The notes: generated by a model from the sequence alone, not told the origin. Counted from the first letter of the stretch, positions 27,801 to 39,626 are shown. The stretch is 64,000 bases of DNA from Phoronis australis (GCA_002633005.1 NMRA01000093.1:702360-766359); one strand, 5' to 3'. A program made the numbers and translations.

Positions 27801-30800
27801 NNNNNNNNNNNNNNNNNNNNNNNNNNNNNNNNNNNNNNNNNNNNNNNNNNNNNNNNNNNNNNNNNNNNNNNNNNNNNNNNNNNNNNNNNNNNNNNNNNNN
27901 NNNNNNNNNNNNNNNNNNNNNNNNNNNNNNNNNNNNNNNNNNNNNNNNNNNNNNNNNNNNNNNNNNNNNNNNNNNNNNNNNNNNNNNNNNNNNNNNNNNN
28001 NNNNNNNNNNNNNNNNNNNNNNNNNNNNNNNNNNNNNNNNNNNNNNNNNNNNNNNNNNNNNNNNNNNNNNNNNNNNNNNNNNNNNNNNNNNNNNNNNNNN
28101 NNNNNNNNNNNNNNNNNNNNNNNNNNNNNNNNNNNNNNNNNNNNNNNNNNNNNNNNNNNNNNNNNNNNNNNNNNNNNNNNNNNNNNNNNNNNNNNNNNNN
28201 NNNNNNNNNNNNNNNNNNNNNNNNNNNNNNNNNNNNNNNNNNNNNNNNNNNNCCCTTCGGTCGCCCCACATCCTCTATAACCCGGCAGTTATATTCATCA
28301 AAATATTGAGAATTTGACATCTTTCCGTGAGTTGTGAGATTTGTTCAAAATATGAGAGCTTCCCACCTTAATAGAATTTGGAGGGTTGGCAAAACCATTG
28401 TCACATTTCTCTGGCCTGATTTTTTCGAATATATGTTTTATCTAGTGCACTGCAGACGGAAACTCAGTGCGGCAGACAAAGTCGCTGAAAGCACAGGCGT
28501 CCTCAGCTTCTGATCGTCCCCAATACACTACATATAATACTACATAATAGTATTATATGTAGTGTATTGGGAACGATCAGAAGCTGAGGACGCCTGTGGC
28601 TGAAAGCGGAGGTTTTGACGCCGGCGGCGTTCTTAAACTTTGCAAACAAGGAAAGAAAATAAAGTGACAAAAAGGTTCAAGTATTTTGAAGTGAGTTCAT
28701 GACCCAAGACAATAACTCTACCTGTATTGTGATTCAGATTGCTAAACCACCGTCTCGGAGTCCCGGCGTCGTTGCACTCATTGTGATCATCGATCTTTTT
28801 CTAAAAGTCGGGGAATCGCGCGTTTCCTTAGCACTAGGCGTTAAATCTTCATTCTTTAAAAGTCGGGGGTGGGCGCTTAACCGAGAGATGGGCGCTTAAC
28901 TGGAAATCTTCAAAAATCGCAGGGGGGCGCTTAACCGAGCAGTGGGCGGTTAAATCGAAAATCCACTTAAAGTGGGGGATGGGCGGTTAACTGAGCGTGG
29001 GCGTTAACCCGAACGATTACGGTAGTTACATAATACTTTAACAGTTGTGAGTGAAAGACTTGGTAAAATATGCTTGTTAGTCACACCAGGGGCCTATTTC
29101 ATGAAAAGTGACTTGGTAAGACTAAAGACAGAAGTTATGTCTTGCACATGGTGACACAGCTATTCTGAAAAATACTTAAATCTCAATTGAGCAAAAATGC
29201 AGTCTCTGAGAATATACACATAATTAGTTGTTACAGAGAGAATTCCTATAAATTACTTCTAGAGTATGATGTGCTCATAATTACTTAAATAAATATTTAT
29301 TAAATATTTAAATATTAAAACAGTTAAATATGTATTCAGCAATTGTGAAGTGGGAAGTAAGACCAAATTTCATTCTTAAGTCTTAAGACACTTTCACAAA
29401 ACGGACTTCAGGCAAATACGAGTATTTTTCTGATATTTAGTATGGGTATAAACCCACCTTCTGTGAGAAAGCTAACTTTTTGATCAAGGCAATTACTGCA
29501 CAGATTGTATTGGGCCCAGATCTTGATGCCAAGAACTGCTGAAGCTGTCTACTGACTTCCCATGTAAGGAATCACTCTTCATCTGACTAATGAACAAATT
29601 GACACCAATTTTGTCAAAAGTGCCTTCTTTAAGTTTGACGGCGGCCCTTGGTGGGTTTATACCTGGTTTTTAAAGGCAAGATTGTGAGGATATAGAGGTA
29701 AACACAAAAAAAAATTAACAAGCTTAAAATGGCAGAACAGGATGTGAAATGCACCTTGGTGCATGTAAGAAAGTAACACAGAGCTCTTAGAAACGCCTCA
29801 TTAAGCTTCATATAAACAACTGGTATAATAAGCACTTGGAACACAGGAGACATTGTTTCACCATGCCCACTGCTTGCCTGTGGTGGTGACCTTAGCTATT
29901 TCAAAGGCATCAGTATTACTTAAAAAAGTTAAGAGATTATGCTGACAAGGATAAGTATGGTGTGCAGCAAAATGTTCTAAAAAGATAAAAAAGCTGTTCA
30001 TATTTTCAGAAAATTATCCAAACACCATTGCTTTCCACTAAGCCATGTCTAGGTTTTAAAAACATCAGTTTCCAAAGCAGTTCGGTGCCTTTGTTTGGGT
30101 TGAAATTGATTACAATAAATCACGTGGAATTCCTCTAGAGGCCATGCTACCTTGGCCTCTGAAGCTACGGGGTAAACGTTCTCCAACTGGGACAATGAAA
30201 AATTAAATTATTTTGCTTGTCCCAAGTTCTAGAAATAGGCAGTCTTGGGCATCCTAAATTCAAGTATCACCAAAGAGACAGCAAAATTACCCACTCTGTA
30301 CATTGAAAACACAATGTCCGAAATTTAAGAAATATAGCGAATGCAAAAATCACCCTTTTCCAAGATTCCAGAATCAAGAAAATTCAATTATTGCTGTACT
30401 TTCCGTGTCCCAAATTCTAGAAACTGTCCCAAATTTAAGAAATTTTACCCTAACTCACCTCACCAGCAACTTAATGGGCCAGATTTGAATCAATAACAAA
30501 TCTGCCATTACTCATTAAGCCTTGAATTTTATTTAAGTCTGGTACAAGACCAGACTCATTTCATAAGGAAATGGTCTAAAGTAAAAGTTGTATTCTTGAC
30601 AGATGTCACTGGTTCTTTGTCCCTATGAAACTACTTCTTCTGCTTCATGAAGTGAGCTGCAATACAACCTATTCGTCGGAAATTTTCCAAAACGCTATTA
30701 TGAGTATAGAATAATATCCAAATTTGGCTAACATTGGAAAGTCATATCATACCATGTCTCACAAAATGGCTGATTGGATTAAGAATTGTTTTAACATGAA

Positions 30801-33800
30801 AATATAGTAGAGCACCCCCCTCTCACAACTCTTCTACAAGTCCCTGGTTGCAGACCCAGGGTTAGTATCTCTAGGTATTTACAAACATTGTATGTGTTCC
30901 ACAAAAGCATTACATAATAAAGCTTTCTCAAAGAGACCATTAAGCTAGCCATTAAACTATTCATAACAAATAGCATTGTTCTGCAGTCAATCTGAGATCA
31001 ACAGGGGAGTAGTGATTTGGGATGTTTACTACTAAATGCTGGAGATGATGGCTGTTGTTGAGGATTACCTCCAGACTTATATGCCCAACTGCATTGATTT
31101 GAGTCTTAACAATTCCCATGGTAGCATTTGATAGCCAAACAATGAATTCTTTAGACCATTTCAAGAAAAGATCAAATTCATGTGGAGTTAAACTATAGCC
31201 ACTCCACTCTTTATAGTCTATGGTTAAACACCCGTAAACCAACTGATTTCTGTGCAGTCAAATTACTTTGAAAGTGTCTATTTAATAGCATTTGATAGTC
31301 CAACAATGAATTCTGAGGACCATTTCAAAAAAGATCAAATTCATAGTGTTGAAGGTTTGGTGGTGTCTAGAATACCCTACCCTATTAGAGGTTTATATTT
31401 GGAGCTTCTAAATCTGAATTTCACATGTTCACTTTAGCTGACTACAATTAGGCTCCTTACAATAATAGGATTCCGTTTCCGTTACCAACTCAAGTCACAA
31501 CCAATGCATTGTGTGCCATTTTTGAATTTGTTATTTTAGTTCAAAGGCAATGCTTTACATGTGCCATTTTTTAATTCGTAACTTTAGGTTTGGCCAACTC
31601 CAGTAATCTCTGAAGTGTTTTCTTGAGTTGTTGATGGTTTCCATGTTCTTGTTGCTAATGGAAATAGAATCATATCATGGTAAGGAATATCATGGTAAGG
31701 AATATCATGGTAAGGAATATCATGGTAAGGAATATCATGGTAAGGAATATCATGGAGCCTTATTTGATTTTCGCTTTTTAGCTAAACTTGGCAAAATGCA
31801 GCTTTAAATTGAGAGAGCACAACTAACATGAATATTATAAAGTTTTGAAAATTTCAGAATGGGTATTGTAGAAAGTAATGTATTGTTTGGGCAACCAAAC
31901 CACACTGAGTTTTTTGTTTCAACAAAAATAGTCAGCTTTTGTCCATAGTGTCATTTTAAAATTGTTAACACTTTTGAAGGTTATTAGTTTTTGGGCAGGG
32001 AATACTTAATACAGACATGTCTCTGAAATGTTAAATAAAAAATCAGTCGGTGGTTTTTGATAGAAAGATTCAAACTTTTGAGTAAGTCCACATATAACGA
32101 CCTATAGTGACACAAAACTTTGTAATTGGCTCATTTTTTTCACAAAATGATGGCTATCCTGTCTGAACGTGTTTTCAGATTGACTTAACCCTCCCCGGAC
32201 ATTTGTGGTATTGGACTTTCAGGCAGGCTTGTTTCCCTGCAGCCAGAACTATATCCAGAAACCACAGAATGCCAGGAAAAATGAGCTTGTGTGTGGGGTT
32301 CCTTGAATTAGATAGTCACAGTCTAGTGCAGCATTCTATAAATTGTTTGCACAGAGCATGTTGTGTTACAGGCAGTGACCATTTATTATACACTTACAAT
32401 ACTTAGGTGCAGATCCCTTCAAATTATCCATAGAAAGGGCATCAAACAACTCCCAACTGTAGTAAATATTTACATTGCCTGCAAACAGTTGTACCAGGAG
32501 GGACACCTTGAAGTTATTGTTTTCCTTGGAAAGATAGTTGAATCTGTAGACTCTGTAAACACCTTTTCTCACCACAAGTGCATTTACAGCTAATGTTCTT
32601 GTTAGAATGCACTGGTTCTGTTTAAATAATAGAGAACATAAGTTGAAAATACCACAGTTGAGAGTCTTGGTGAAGAAAATCCAGTATTTCATTATGATGT
32701 GTTTGTCTTTTTCTTTATGCACTAAAGTGTTGACAGAGGACATGTACAACACCATGTGATAAATGGAAAGATTTGCTCTAGTGATCCATAAGTCACTTTT
32801 CATTCAGCATTTGTTGATATGCTAAAAGGAGTTCCACAAGTGTTAGGGCCTTTATATTCTCTGCTCGACTATATTCTGAGGGAGTGCAGGTGGAAATTAG
32901 GATATACATCGATTTAAAGAAGGAAATTAAAAAGGGAATTATTGGTAAAAAGTTTCCATCAATAAGTTGCCTTTCAGGATTTGATCAAATAGACCCACTA
33001 ATCCTTTCATAGGGATCCTTGGAAGGTTGAATTTTAACTCGTTAAGTTTGAAACAGTAACGACTAAAAAAATTTCCATGTCGCCAAAATTGAATTCAATC
33101 TTTTGTAAGGTAAGTAATATTAATGTTAGAAATCTGTAGATTTGTGTAATTAGGAAAGGAACCCTTTGTAGGGTTTGGAGCCAAAGAGAACCCATTGGTA
33201 GGCAATTCGGTGGTAAATGGGAATCATTTTTCGTTAGGAATTTTGTGAAAAAGGCACCCTTTTGTAGGGTACCGTGGTCATGAAAAGTCAGCCTATCATC
33301 GGTACCTCCAAGTGGAACTACAGTAAGAATTCAAGAACAATATTGATGGTGGAAAAGCATAATTCTATTTTTTTCAAATTTCTCAACAAAACACTATAAA
33401 GGTTACGCTTCATCTTTCCAATGGTGCGTAGTGTGCAACTGGCGAGGAACAACATTTGGTAAAATTCTGAGCATTTGTACGGTAATCCACAACATGTAAG
33501 CCTTTTCAAAACCAGAAAACAGCAATTATTGCTTTCCCAAATAGAAGACTTTTTACCAGGGGCAGGCCAATAACAAGAATATTATATCTTTTCTTATCCT
33601 GCTCAGTAATGTGTTATTGTCTTTCAACTGATTACAGGAAACACTAGTCTTCGCATCTGCAAAATAGCTTGAGGCCACTTGATAAAATAAACCAACAAAA
33701 GCTTCGACCCAACAAACTAATCATTACAAAAACCATCAAATGTATCTCTTCCCCAGATAAAAATTTTACAAAAACACCGAGTTTGTTTTTGTTAGGAGGA

Positions 33801-36178
33801 CACTATCTTCTGCACAGCATGTTCCGTCAGAAATCTCATCTGCACCACATGTGTCTCTGGCTGGGATTCAGACATGATTAGCGACTGACCTCTCCCAGGC
33901 TGGCTTTAAAAAAATCTCAAACACAGTCAAATAAACACCAACATCTTGTTGTAAAGGTCACATTTTACTGTCAATACTCTTAGTTGGTGGCAAGGTAGTT
34001 TTGTGCCTCTGTTACCACAGAAAGTTGGCAACGATACAAAAATGAAAGGATTGAGATGACTGGATAAGTCAATGAAGGCGTTGTAATATTATTCTACTTT
34101 TGTCAGTTACCGCAAGAGCTAGAATATGTTCTTTTTTCAAAATGTAAAAGAGAATTGGCACAATTCACTCTTCATTCTCCAGTATATGGTTTTATGACTA
34201 GTAAATGCATTTTTTGTATGAGCTGTTGAAAATTTCCAATATAAAATAGTAAATATAATAATCAGTCAAATAGGGAATCCCTTCACAGTAAAGCTGAAAA
34301 AGAAGCAAAATATCCATAGCACTAACTTGACCTTTAAACTTTACTTTAAACTTGACCTTTAAACTATGCACTTTGTGACAGTGATTTACATAAAACTAGA
34401 AAAATAATAGATTGAAATGATAAAAAAACACGGGTACAAAGTATCATGACCAACTTGAATGAACTGCAGCTTGGCACACGAAAATATATTGATACCCTTT
34501 TAATAAATGTCATCTGTATATCCGTTTTGTGAAAGCAGACCAGTGTATAATGTTATCTTTGCTTTTTGTTGCAGAAAATCTCTGGGGAACAGATCTGGAT
34601 GTTGTTTTTGGCTCAGAGACTGAAAAAGTATATCAAATTTTGAATACTACACACCTGCCATCTATCACTGAACACTTAAAGCTGCCGTCCGTAGAGTTCA
34701 TCAACTACGTGGCTGCCATCTTGGTCTACTGCGTACGTTACGCGGCCGTCTTCTGGTTCACTCATCGCGCATTCACTGTCCTTTTCTCTACACAACTTTG
34801 CATGACGCTTTTCATGTACGTCATCTCATTCTGTGGTTTCAATATTCTGTACAAAGTTTTGAAGAATGGTGACTTAGTTGAGCCTAGTTTTATTCTGAGC
34901 TCGGGATCATTGCTTGTCTTGTTCATATTAAGCATTGGATTCATATTTACATCGTCAACCACTGTGTTTCGATATGGATATTATTTCTATAATGAGCAAT
35001 TAAAAGTCTGTCGCAATGTAACTTACAGAGCTGAGGAATGTCATGCTTACATTCATCACATCATTGCCATGGTTACGCTGCTTTTGGCAGCCATTTGCAA
35101 AGCACCGATAATCTATGACTATGTCGTCATATATAGGAGCATAAAACATAACGTGGTGTTGGCTGCAATCATATTTGATGCTGTGTATCTATTATTTTGG
35201 ATTGTGCTGTGGCTGGCTTTGACTCTACGACAGAGCTGGACTTTCCGCGTTTTAAACCCACATGATAATTATGGGATCGAGTTACACGAACGAGAAACGG
35301 ACGTTAGCACAACAGCCACGATGAGCAAACACTCACTGGATGATCTGAGTCCGGCTACTCAAACAACGAATGGAGACATAAAAATGGAGATTGTGCACGA
35401 GAACCATGAACTATCGCAGCCGTCCCTTGTTGTAACTATGGTTGCAAGTAACTTGGACAGAAATGACACACCTCATAGTGAGACATCGTCCGTTGTGACC
35501 ACTGACTCTCAAATGCAAAATCACCCTATAACTGGGGTCTTGAAAGAAAAGGTGAGAGCAAAGCGAAGGTCCAACAGTATTCAACACAGGTCAGTGACCT
35601 TTCGTGACAAAGTAGACACCCTTTCCCCACGTGCATCAAGTTACCGACAACCAAAGCAGAGCGGTGATATCGTTGTTGATGTTCATGAGAACATGTCCGC
35701 TACAAACACTGACAACGATGCTGATGGGGAAAGCACCCCTGATCAGCCAGATGCAGGTTCTTCTGCAATATTGCGTCCAAATCATTTGAACCTGGATGTT
35801 AATGAACCATCCCCTGAAAATACCCTCAAGAAAAATTATTGTTACAGCTTGCGGGAAAGCGATAAGTATTACCACAGCCAGCAAAGTTTGAGTCCGCGTA
35901 GTTCGACAGCGAGTCCGCCACCGGAACCAACCCAGATATTTTACCAGCCCCATGTCAACAAGGGTTTCCATGGCAATGGCCAGTCCAGTGCAATATCATC
36001 AGACACTAAACAGACTATTTTGAATGGTCAGGCGGTCAGTTACCAACCTCAGGGTGCTAAACCTATATCGGTAAAGAAACAAATGGGGCGAAGAGACTCT
36101 GCTAATTTTTCTCTAACTTCATCACAGGAAACTTCTTCAAATGACTCGGACACTGGGGGATTGTGCAGTCAAGTGTGA
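12418..36178 (+). CDS. tinc: Tincar homolog, eight-transmembrane protein (2 coding exons, 685 aa)
   Basis: Coding exons 12418-12871 and 34575-36178 join in frame (phase 1, codon G|AA). The ATG is preceded by an in-frame TGA at 12394-12396. Eight hydrophobic segments fall at about residues 20-41, 62-84, 124-143, 193-215, 218-241, 256-281, 313-336 and 344-368. A tail of about 310 polar residues follows, rich in Ser, Pro and Gln, with basic Ser motifs KRRSNS and RRDS. The motifs LWSVW, FKIGNYSNDGVKLG and LWGTDLD, and the eight-pass layout, are what I recall of Protein tincar, a membrane protein of the fly heart and eye. NVT near residue 298 could be glycosylated if it faces outward. Nothing here shows its molecular activity. 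The large intron could hide an alternative exon. Confidence 0.85.
15301..15381. repeat. 13-bp tandem repeat, about 6 copies
   Basis: The unit GTTGTTGTTGTGC is repeated with almost no variation. It lies in the tincar intron. The frames it opens on both strands (Cys/Val-rich on +, Asn/Thr/Gln-rich on -) are artefacts of the repeat. Confidence 0.9.
22226..22309. repeat. 84-base hairpin with 3-base loop
   Basis: CAGTTCATTA...CCAAGCTCATTGAATTTCAG, then GAC, then CTGAAATTTAATGAGCTTGG...TAATGAACTG: two arms of about 40 bases with a few mismatches and one-base slips. In the tincar sense-strand transcript this would fold into a pre-miRNA-sized hairpin. It may equally be a tiny foldback transposon. 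Confidence 0.7.
22525..22610. repeat. Dispersed repeat, copy 2
   Basis: Shares order and spacing of CATATTTTCTGAA, CCTGTAGAA, TTTTTGACTTTTTA and GAATTGGGTCACATGACC with 11706-11800. This copy is inside the tincar intron. Confidence 0.4.
25535..25689. repeat. 31-bp tandem repeat, exactly 5 copies
   Basis: The unit begins TTGTTGACACCCTGCCAGTA and ends TTTATTAAAGA. Five successive units are identical, followed directly by a short CA run. Perfect identity suggests recent expansion or ongoing homogenisation. Confidence 0.95.
27607..28252. other. Assembly gap (646 N)
   Basis: An unbroken run of N inside the TIR-bounded element. Any frame drawn through it has no meaning. Confidence 0.99.
28492..28598. 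repeat. 107-base near-perfect hairpin
   Basis: The arm starting CACAGGCGTCCTCAGCTTCT (28492) is answered by its reverse complement ending GCTGAGGACGCCTGTG at 28598. The arms are about 50 bases with one visible mismatch (CCCC against GGGA) and a loop of about 7 bases. It is inside the TIR element and is probably a nested foldback or its internal structure. Confidence 0.9.
31124..31347. repeat. Imperfect direct repeat of about 60 bp, 160 bp apart
   Basis: TAGCATTTGATAGCCAAACA...CCATTTCAAGAAAAGATC at 31125-31190 recurs as TAGCATTTGATAGTCCAACA...CCATTTCAAAAAAGATC at 31286-31345. No function is evident. Confidence 0.6.
31672..31755. repeat. 15-bp tandem repeat, about 5.6 copies
   Basis: The unit ATATCATGGTAAGGA is repeated without change. 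Each unit contains GGTAAG, a 5' splice-site-like sequence, in the sense direction of tincar. Confidence 0.95.
32801..32875 (+). pseudogene. Possible decayed LINE reverse-transcriptase fragment
   Basis: One frame reads SAFVDMLKGVPQVLGPLYSL. This resembles the reverse-transcriptase block GVPQGSxLGPLLF with two residues missing, and stops follow within about 30 codons. No other RT block was found nearby. It is weak and could be chance. Confidence 0.3.
34575..36178 (+). CDS. tinc: tincar terminal coding exon
   Basis: The acceptor TTTTTGTTGCAG ends at 34574. The exon supplies residues 152-685 in one uninterrupted block: the conserved ENLWGTDLD start, membrane segments four to eight, then the long polar tail ending SQV and TGA. 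Phase 1 matches the donor at 12872 exactly. The tail carries predicted-disorder composition and basic Ser sites but no recognised domain. Confidence 0.88.
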
Positions 36179-36395
36179 GATGTCCATTAATAGTAATGTG
36201 GCGCTCTTTTCATCAGCCGATATTGAAAAAATGTGAATCACTGGAGTGCATGACCTTGTCCACATGTATATTTGTGCGAGCAAGAAATTAGAATGGGGTA
36301 TGAACTTGTGTTACAGCACTTACCTTTATAAAATTGGTATCAAGTTGTTCATTAGTCAAAATAGATGGCATTCTGAGCTTGGAAAGAGCATACAA

Positions 36396-36482
36396 TTATT
36401 GCTTAAGACCAGGCCCCATACCTTGAATCATCATGGTAAGTTATTGCTTAAGACCAGGACTCATACCTTGAATCATCATGGT
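36396..36482. repeat. 45-bp direct repeat, 2 copies
   Basis: TTATTGCTTAAGACCAGG... ending CATCATGGTAAG is followed at once by a near-identical second unit. It lies in the probable tincar 3' UTR. Confidence 0.85.
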
Positions 36483-38657
36483 GTGTTATTTAATTTTCTG
36501 AACATGGGATCCAGCAATAACAATATACCAGTTCTTTACAAGACCAAAAATCACTTTTCGTTGGAGTGAGGAACAACTTGAGACCACTTTTATAGCAACA
36601 AGTGGTTTAAAACAAAAGTTGATTACTTCCACGTAATGTAAGTTTATAGGCGCTTTAGTTATGTACAACGTGCCATCACAGTGGAGTAACTATAACTGGA
36701 CCGCAATGCTTACCCCACAGCTGGTTGATACTTTGTTACCTGGTCTAAAGGCTTAAGGCTGCTTCAAACCTGCTATCTATTAAAAATAATGTATTTTTGA
36801 TTGACTTAAATTATTAACCAAATTATTCTTCACTCGGATTAGATTACGTTTCTTTACTAGGGAAAACTGGCAGTTTGTAAAATTTGCTTAAGGCTGGACA
36901 CTGCACAAGGCCAGGACATTTGCAAAATTTGCTTGAAACCGTGCTTAGTGCAGTCTGCATGAACTCTAGCAATAATATACCAGTCTGTCTAAGCTTCATA
37001 ATAGGAAAATTTGAGACTTGATTTTATAAAGATACATGGTCTAAATCAAAAATTTTGACGTGGGGTTATAGCATCATCAAGTGCAGTGAGAACCTACATC
37101 CTAGTCGTCTCTTGCAAATGATAAAATCTTACAAATTAAGCATCCACTTTTCACAATCTTCTACAAAGACAAGTGGCCATTTTCAGACTTGTGGGCTGTA
37201 GTTCCACTCGTGTTTGTTGAATTAGCTCAAATGACCAACTTTTTGTTTTTATACCGTGGGTATGCAAGTTGGCAAGATTTGTGTATAGAACAATAAATGT
37301 GCATTAAAGATTCAAATGTCAATGTCAATTATCAAGATATAATAAGAAATATTTGTAAATTATAACTGTATTAAGTGCTGCATTGGGCGGTTACAAATGG
37401 CCAATTGCAAAGTTAGTTAAAATAAGAAATATCAAGAGATTTATTAATAAATAGCTTAACGCCTAAGAGCTCCATATTAAACACAGTGCAACCCTAGAGA
37501 ACAATTTGATTTTTGCGACTTGCAAAATTAAATCAGAACACTCGACACTGGCCATTGTCTGATAAGGGATGCCCCATGGTTATATTAATATTACCTGAAC
37601 AGCGCTAAATATATCTTCAACTAAGTCTCCTTGTGGTGGTATGATTTATGTGTAATATAAATAAAGTTTGTGGTCCAAGGGTATAAAAAACTTGTGCTAA
37701 TTGGAAAAGTGCTGATATGAGTATAAAATGTAAAGCAACTAGTGTTAACCTGTGTATGCCTAACTACAGTGAAGTATAAATGGTAGGATATTAGTAAAGA
37801 CAAGATTTTTGAACTTCAACATGTTTCGATCATCAGACCTCGATTGCTTGTCCTGATGTTGATGTTTTAGACATCAAGCCGTGTTGAAGTTGAAAATTCT
37901 TGTTTTAATTAATATTGTCTCTTGTCTTAGTTGAGATCAAATCGTAGAAGTTTTTAACTTTCCTGTAGATTTTAAAACGTGACTAAATTTCATGAACAGT
38001 TTTACTTACCATACTCATCAGCATGATTACTAGTGCTTAAATTGGGGAACTAAAACATGTGAGGGTGGGTATAAAGCTGAGCACTGGCGTCTACAAATGA
38101 AATTTCGAGAAGTCAGGAGTGGGCATTAACCTGAATGGTCCACTCAGTTGAATGCTTGAAAAGCACCACCTTTGCCAAACACGCACGCAAGAGTCAAATT
38201 AAACGTACGGGTAATTTCAAATCCAGATAAGGTGTAACCGAATTTCGTACTTTCTGGAAAGTAAAATTCGCGATTTCAGAAACGTGGGTACTTTTAAGCA
38301 AGTCTTGATCCTTAAATTAAGGTTGGGTGTTATGTCGAGCAGGAGCGTTTAAAAGACTAGTGAAAGTTTAGAAATTTCTGAGGTGGACGTATATTGAGAA
38401 ACCTGGATGAGTACGGTATCTTAGCGAACCATTAGTTTATACCAGTTGAGCATTATGGTATTTGTTTTTTAACAACAATCGTAGTAGAAGATTGTACACC
38501 AGTCCACAAAGGGAACAATATTACGAGTGCAATGATACTGTATTCAAAATGATATTAACTATAAGTATTGTTAAAGTGTACATCATTGTATTAATATTCT
38601 TAATATGTTTATAATATATTTATTTAAGACACTTGTGTATTTTCGTACTTAGACATT

Positions 38658-38663
38658 AATAAA
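38658..38663 (+). terminator. tinc: Best candidate poly(A) signal of tincar
   Basis: AATAAA followed within 30 bases by a GT-rich element. It is about 370 bases from the opposing FAM204A poly(A) signal. Confidence 0.5.
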
Positions 38664-39032
38664 GTATATGTGGTTTTGTATCAAGATGTTTTGTTCTCAG
38701 TCTCAGATGGAAGTTGAGACTATAGCATAAGGAGGAAGTAGTCGACATAACTTGTACTTGTCTTGGCTATTGGTAAAACAAAAACTGACAAAATGATAAA
38801 GCACCAAAGAGAAGACATTAAATGTAAACCTTAAGTTTATTATTTTTTGATCATGAAACTTTCTAAAACTTGTCCAACTTATAACTTCAGGTGAGGCATG
38901 AAAATTGAGATTACATTCATCCTTGTGAAAAGTGATTTTCACCCTCATTCCAACCAATCCCTCCAGTTTCCCTGATGCCAATGTTGCTTGCCACAATAAG
39001 AACAATTTCATTGACTTTTAACGAAAACAACT

Positions 39033-39038
39033 TTTATT
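39033..39038 (-). terminator. FAM204A: Candidate poly(A) signal of FAM204A
   Basis: AATAAA on the minus strand, about 550 bases past the FAM204A stop codon. A T/G-rich stretch follows. An alternative AATAAA is at 39225-39230. Confidence 0.45.
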
Positions 39039-39583
39039 CGTGTTGCAGTAAGGAACAAAACATGTTGAATGCATGACAGGAGTTATCTGTTTTCTTAACA
39101 AGCCTTTAACATGCTAAATACAATACTGCTATTTAGATAATATCACTGAAACAAAAATGTGATTACGGGAAAGAAAATGTTCAAAAAGCACACCCCAAAG
39201 CAGAATGTTTTTGTCACAGGAATTTTTATTAGTAAACATAAGAGTTGAAGTCTATTTTCGGAAAGATGATTTCTCATTGTCCATCCAAATTTAGTAACAC
39301 TACTGCTGGAAACATAACTACCATAAATATTCGTGAGCAAAATTTTCCTTCAATTTAGGAATTCACTCGGGTGAGTGAGAAAATACAAGAATGTATTAAA
39401 TATCAAGAATTTCATTATGGACAAGAGGAGTAGTCTTTTTAGCACGGTAGTTTTACACCTGACAATTGGTCAATGGTAACAGATCAATGACTGGCATAAA
39501 GACTAACGTTCCATTGATAACAAAGGCGCACAACCACACTTCCCATAATTCCTGCTATAATGTAGATCGGCAAGTGATTACTT

Positions 39584-39626
39584 CTACATATTTCCTTTCG
39601 TCTCCCATCGCTGCTTTTCAGCAAAT
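39584..39626 (-). CDS. FAM204A: FAM204A last coding exon (exon 8)
   Basis: Acceptor TATTTATTTCAG. It completes GFAEKQRWETKGNM and stops at TAG (39584-39586). The human protein ends with the matching RWETKSNMGYM as recalled. Confidence 0.9.

Larger units (their letters stand above)
27101..29022. mobile_element. TIR-bounded element with GGGCGGTTAACCG subterminal repeats; interior partly unsequenced
   Basis: The left terminus CCGTAATCGTTCGGGTTAAC has its exact reverse complement at the right terminus (29003-29022). Inside each end are several units of GGGCGGTTAACCGAG or GGGCGCTTAACCGAG. One block of about 60 bp (27175-27232 and 28939-28995) recurs in direct orientation. The interior includes 646 Ns and a long perfect hairpin. 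No transposase fragment is visible in the sequenced part, and no clear target-site duplication was found. It lies inside the tincar intron. Confidence 0.75.
12872..34574 (+). other. 21.7 kb tincar intron
   Basis: Bounded by GTAAGT and TTGCAG. No exon with a good frame and splice sites was found inside. It contains tandem repeats (15301-15381, 25535-25689, 31672-31755), a hairpin (22226-22309), a dispersed repeat (22525-22610), the TIR-bounded element with an N block (27101-29022), an imperfect direct repeat (31124-31347) and a possible reverse-transcriptase remnant (32801-32875). The rest (for example 16000-22000, 23000-25000, 29100-30900 and 33000-34500) is AT-rich sequence in which I see no structure. 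Confidence 0.75.
36179..38663 (+). other. tinc: Probable tincar 3' UTR with several poly(A) signals
   Basis: No gene-like frame lies here. AATAAA occurs at 37292-37297, 37660-37665 and 38658-38663. The last is followed by a G/T-rich stretch (GTATATGTGGTTTTGTATC), which makes it the best cleavage-site candidate. A 45-bp two-copy direct repeat lies at 36396-36482. A diverged GGGCATTAACCTGAA stretch near 38120 faintly recalls the 27101-29022 element. Confidence 0.5.

Noticed and set aside
27479-28320. Several 230-276 codon open frames on both strands
   Set aside because: They consist almost entirely of N and have no sequence content.
32366-32803. 145-codon minus-strand frame
   Set aside because: No family resemblance. 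It lies just before a weak plus-strand reverse-transcriptase-like fragment and is probably chance or decayed repeat sequence.
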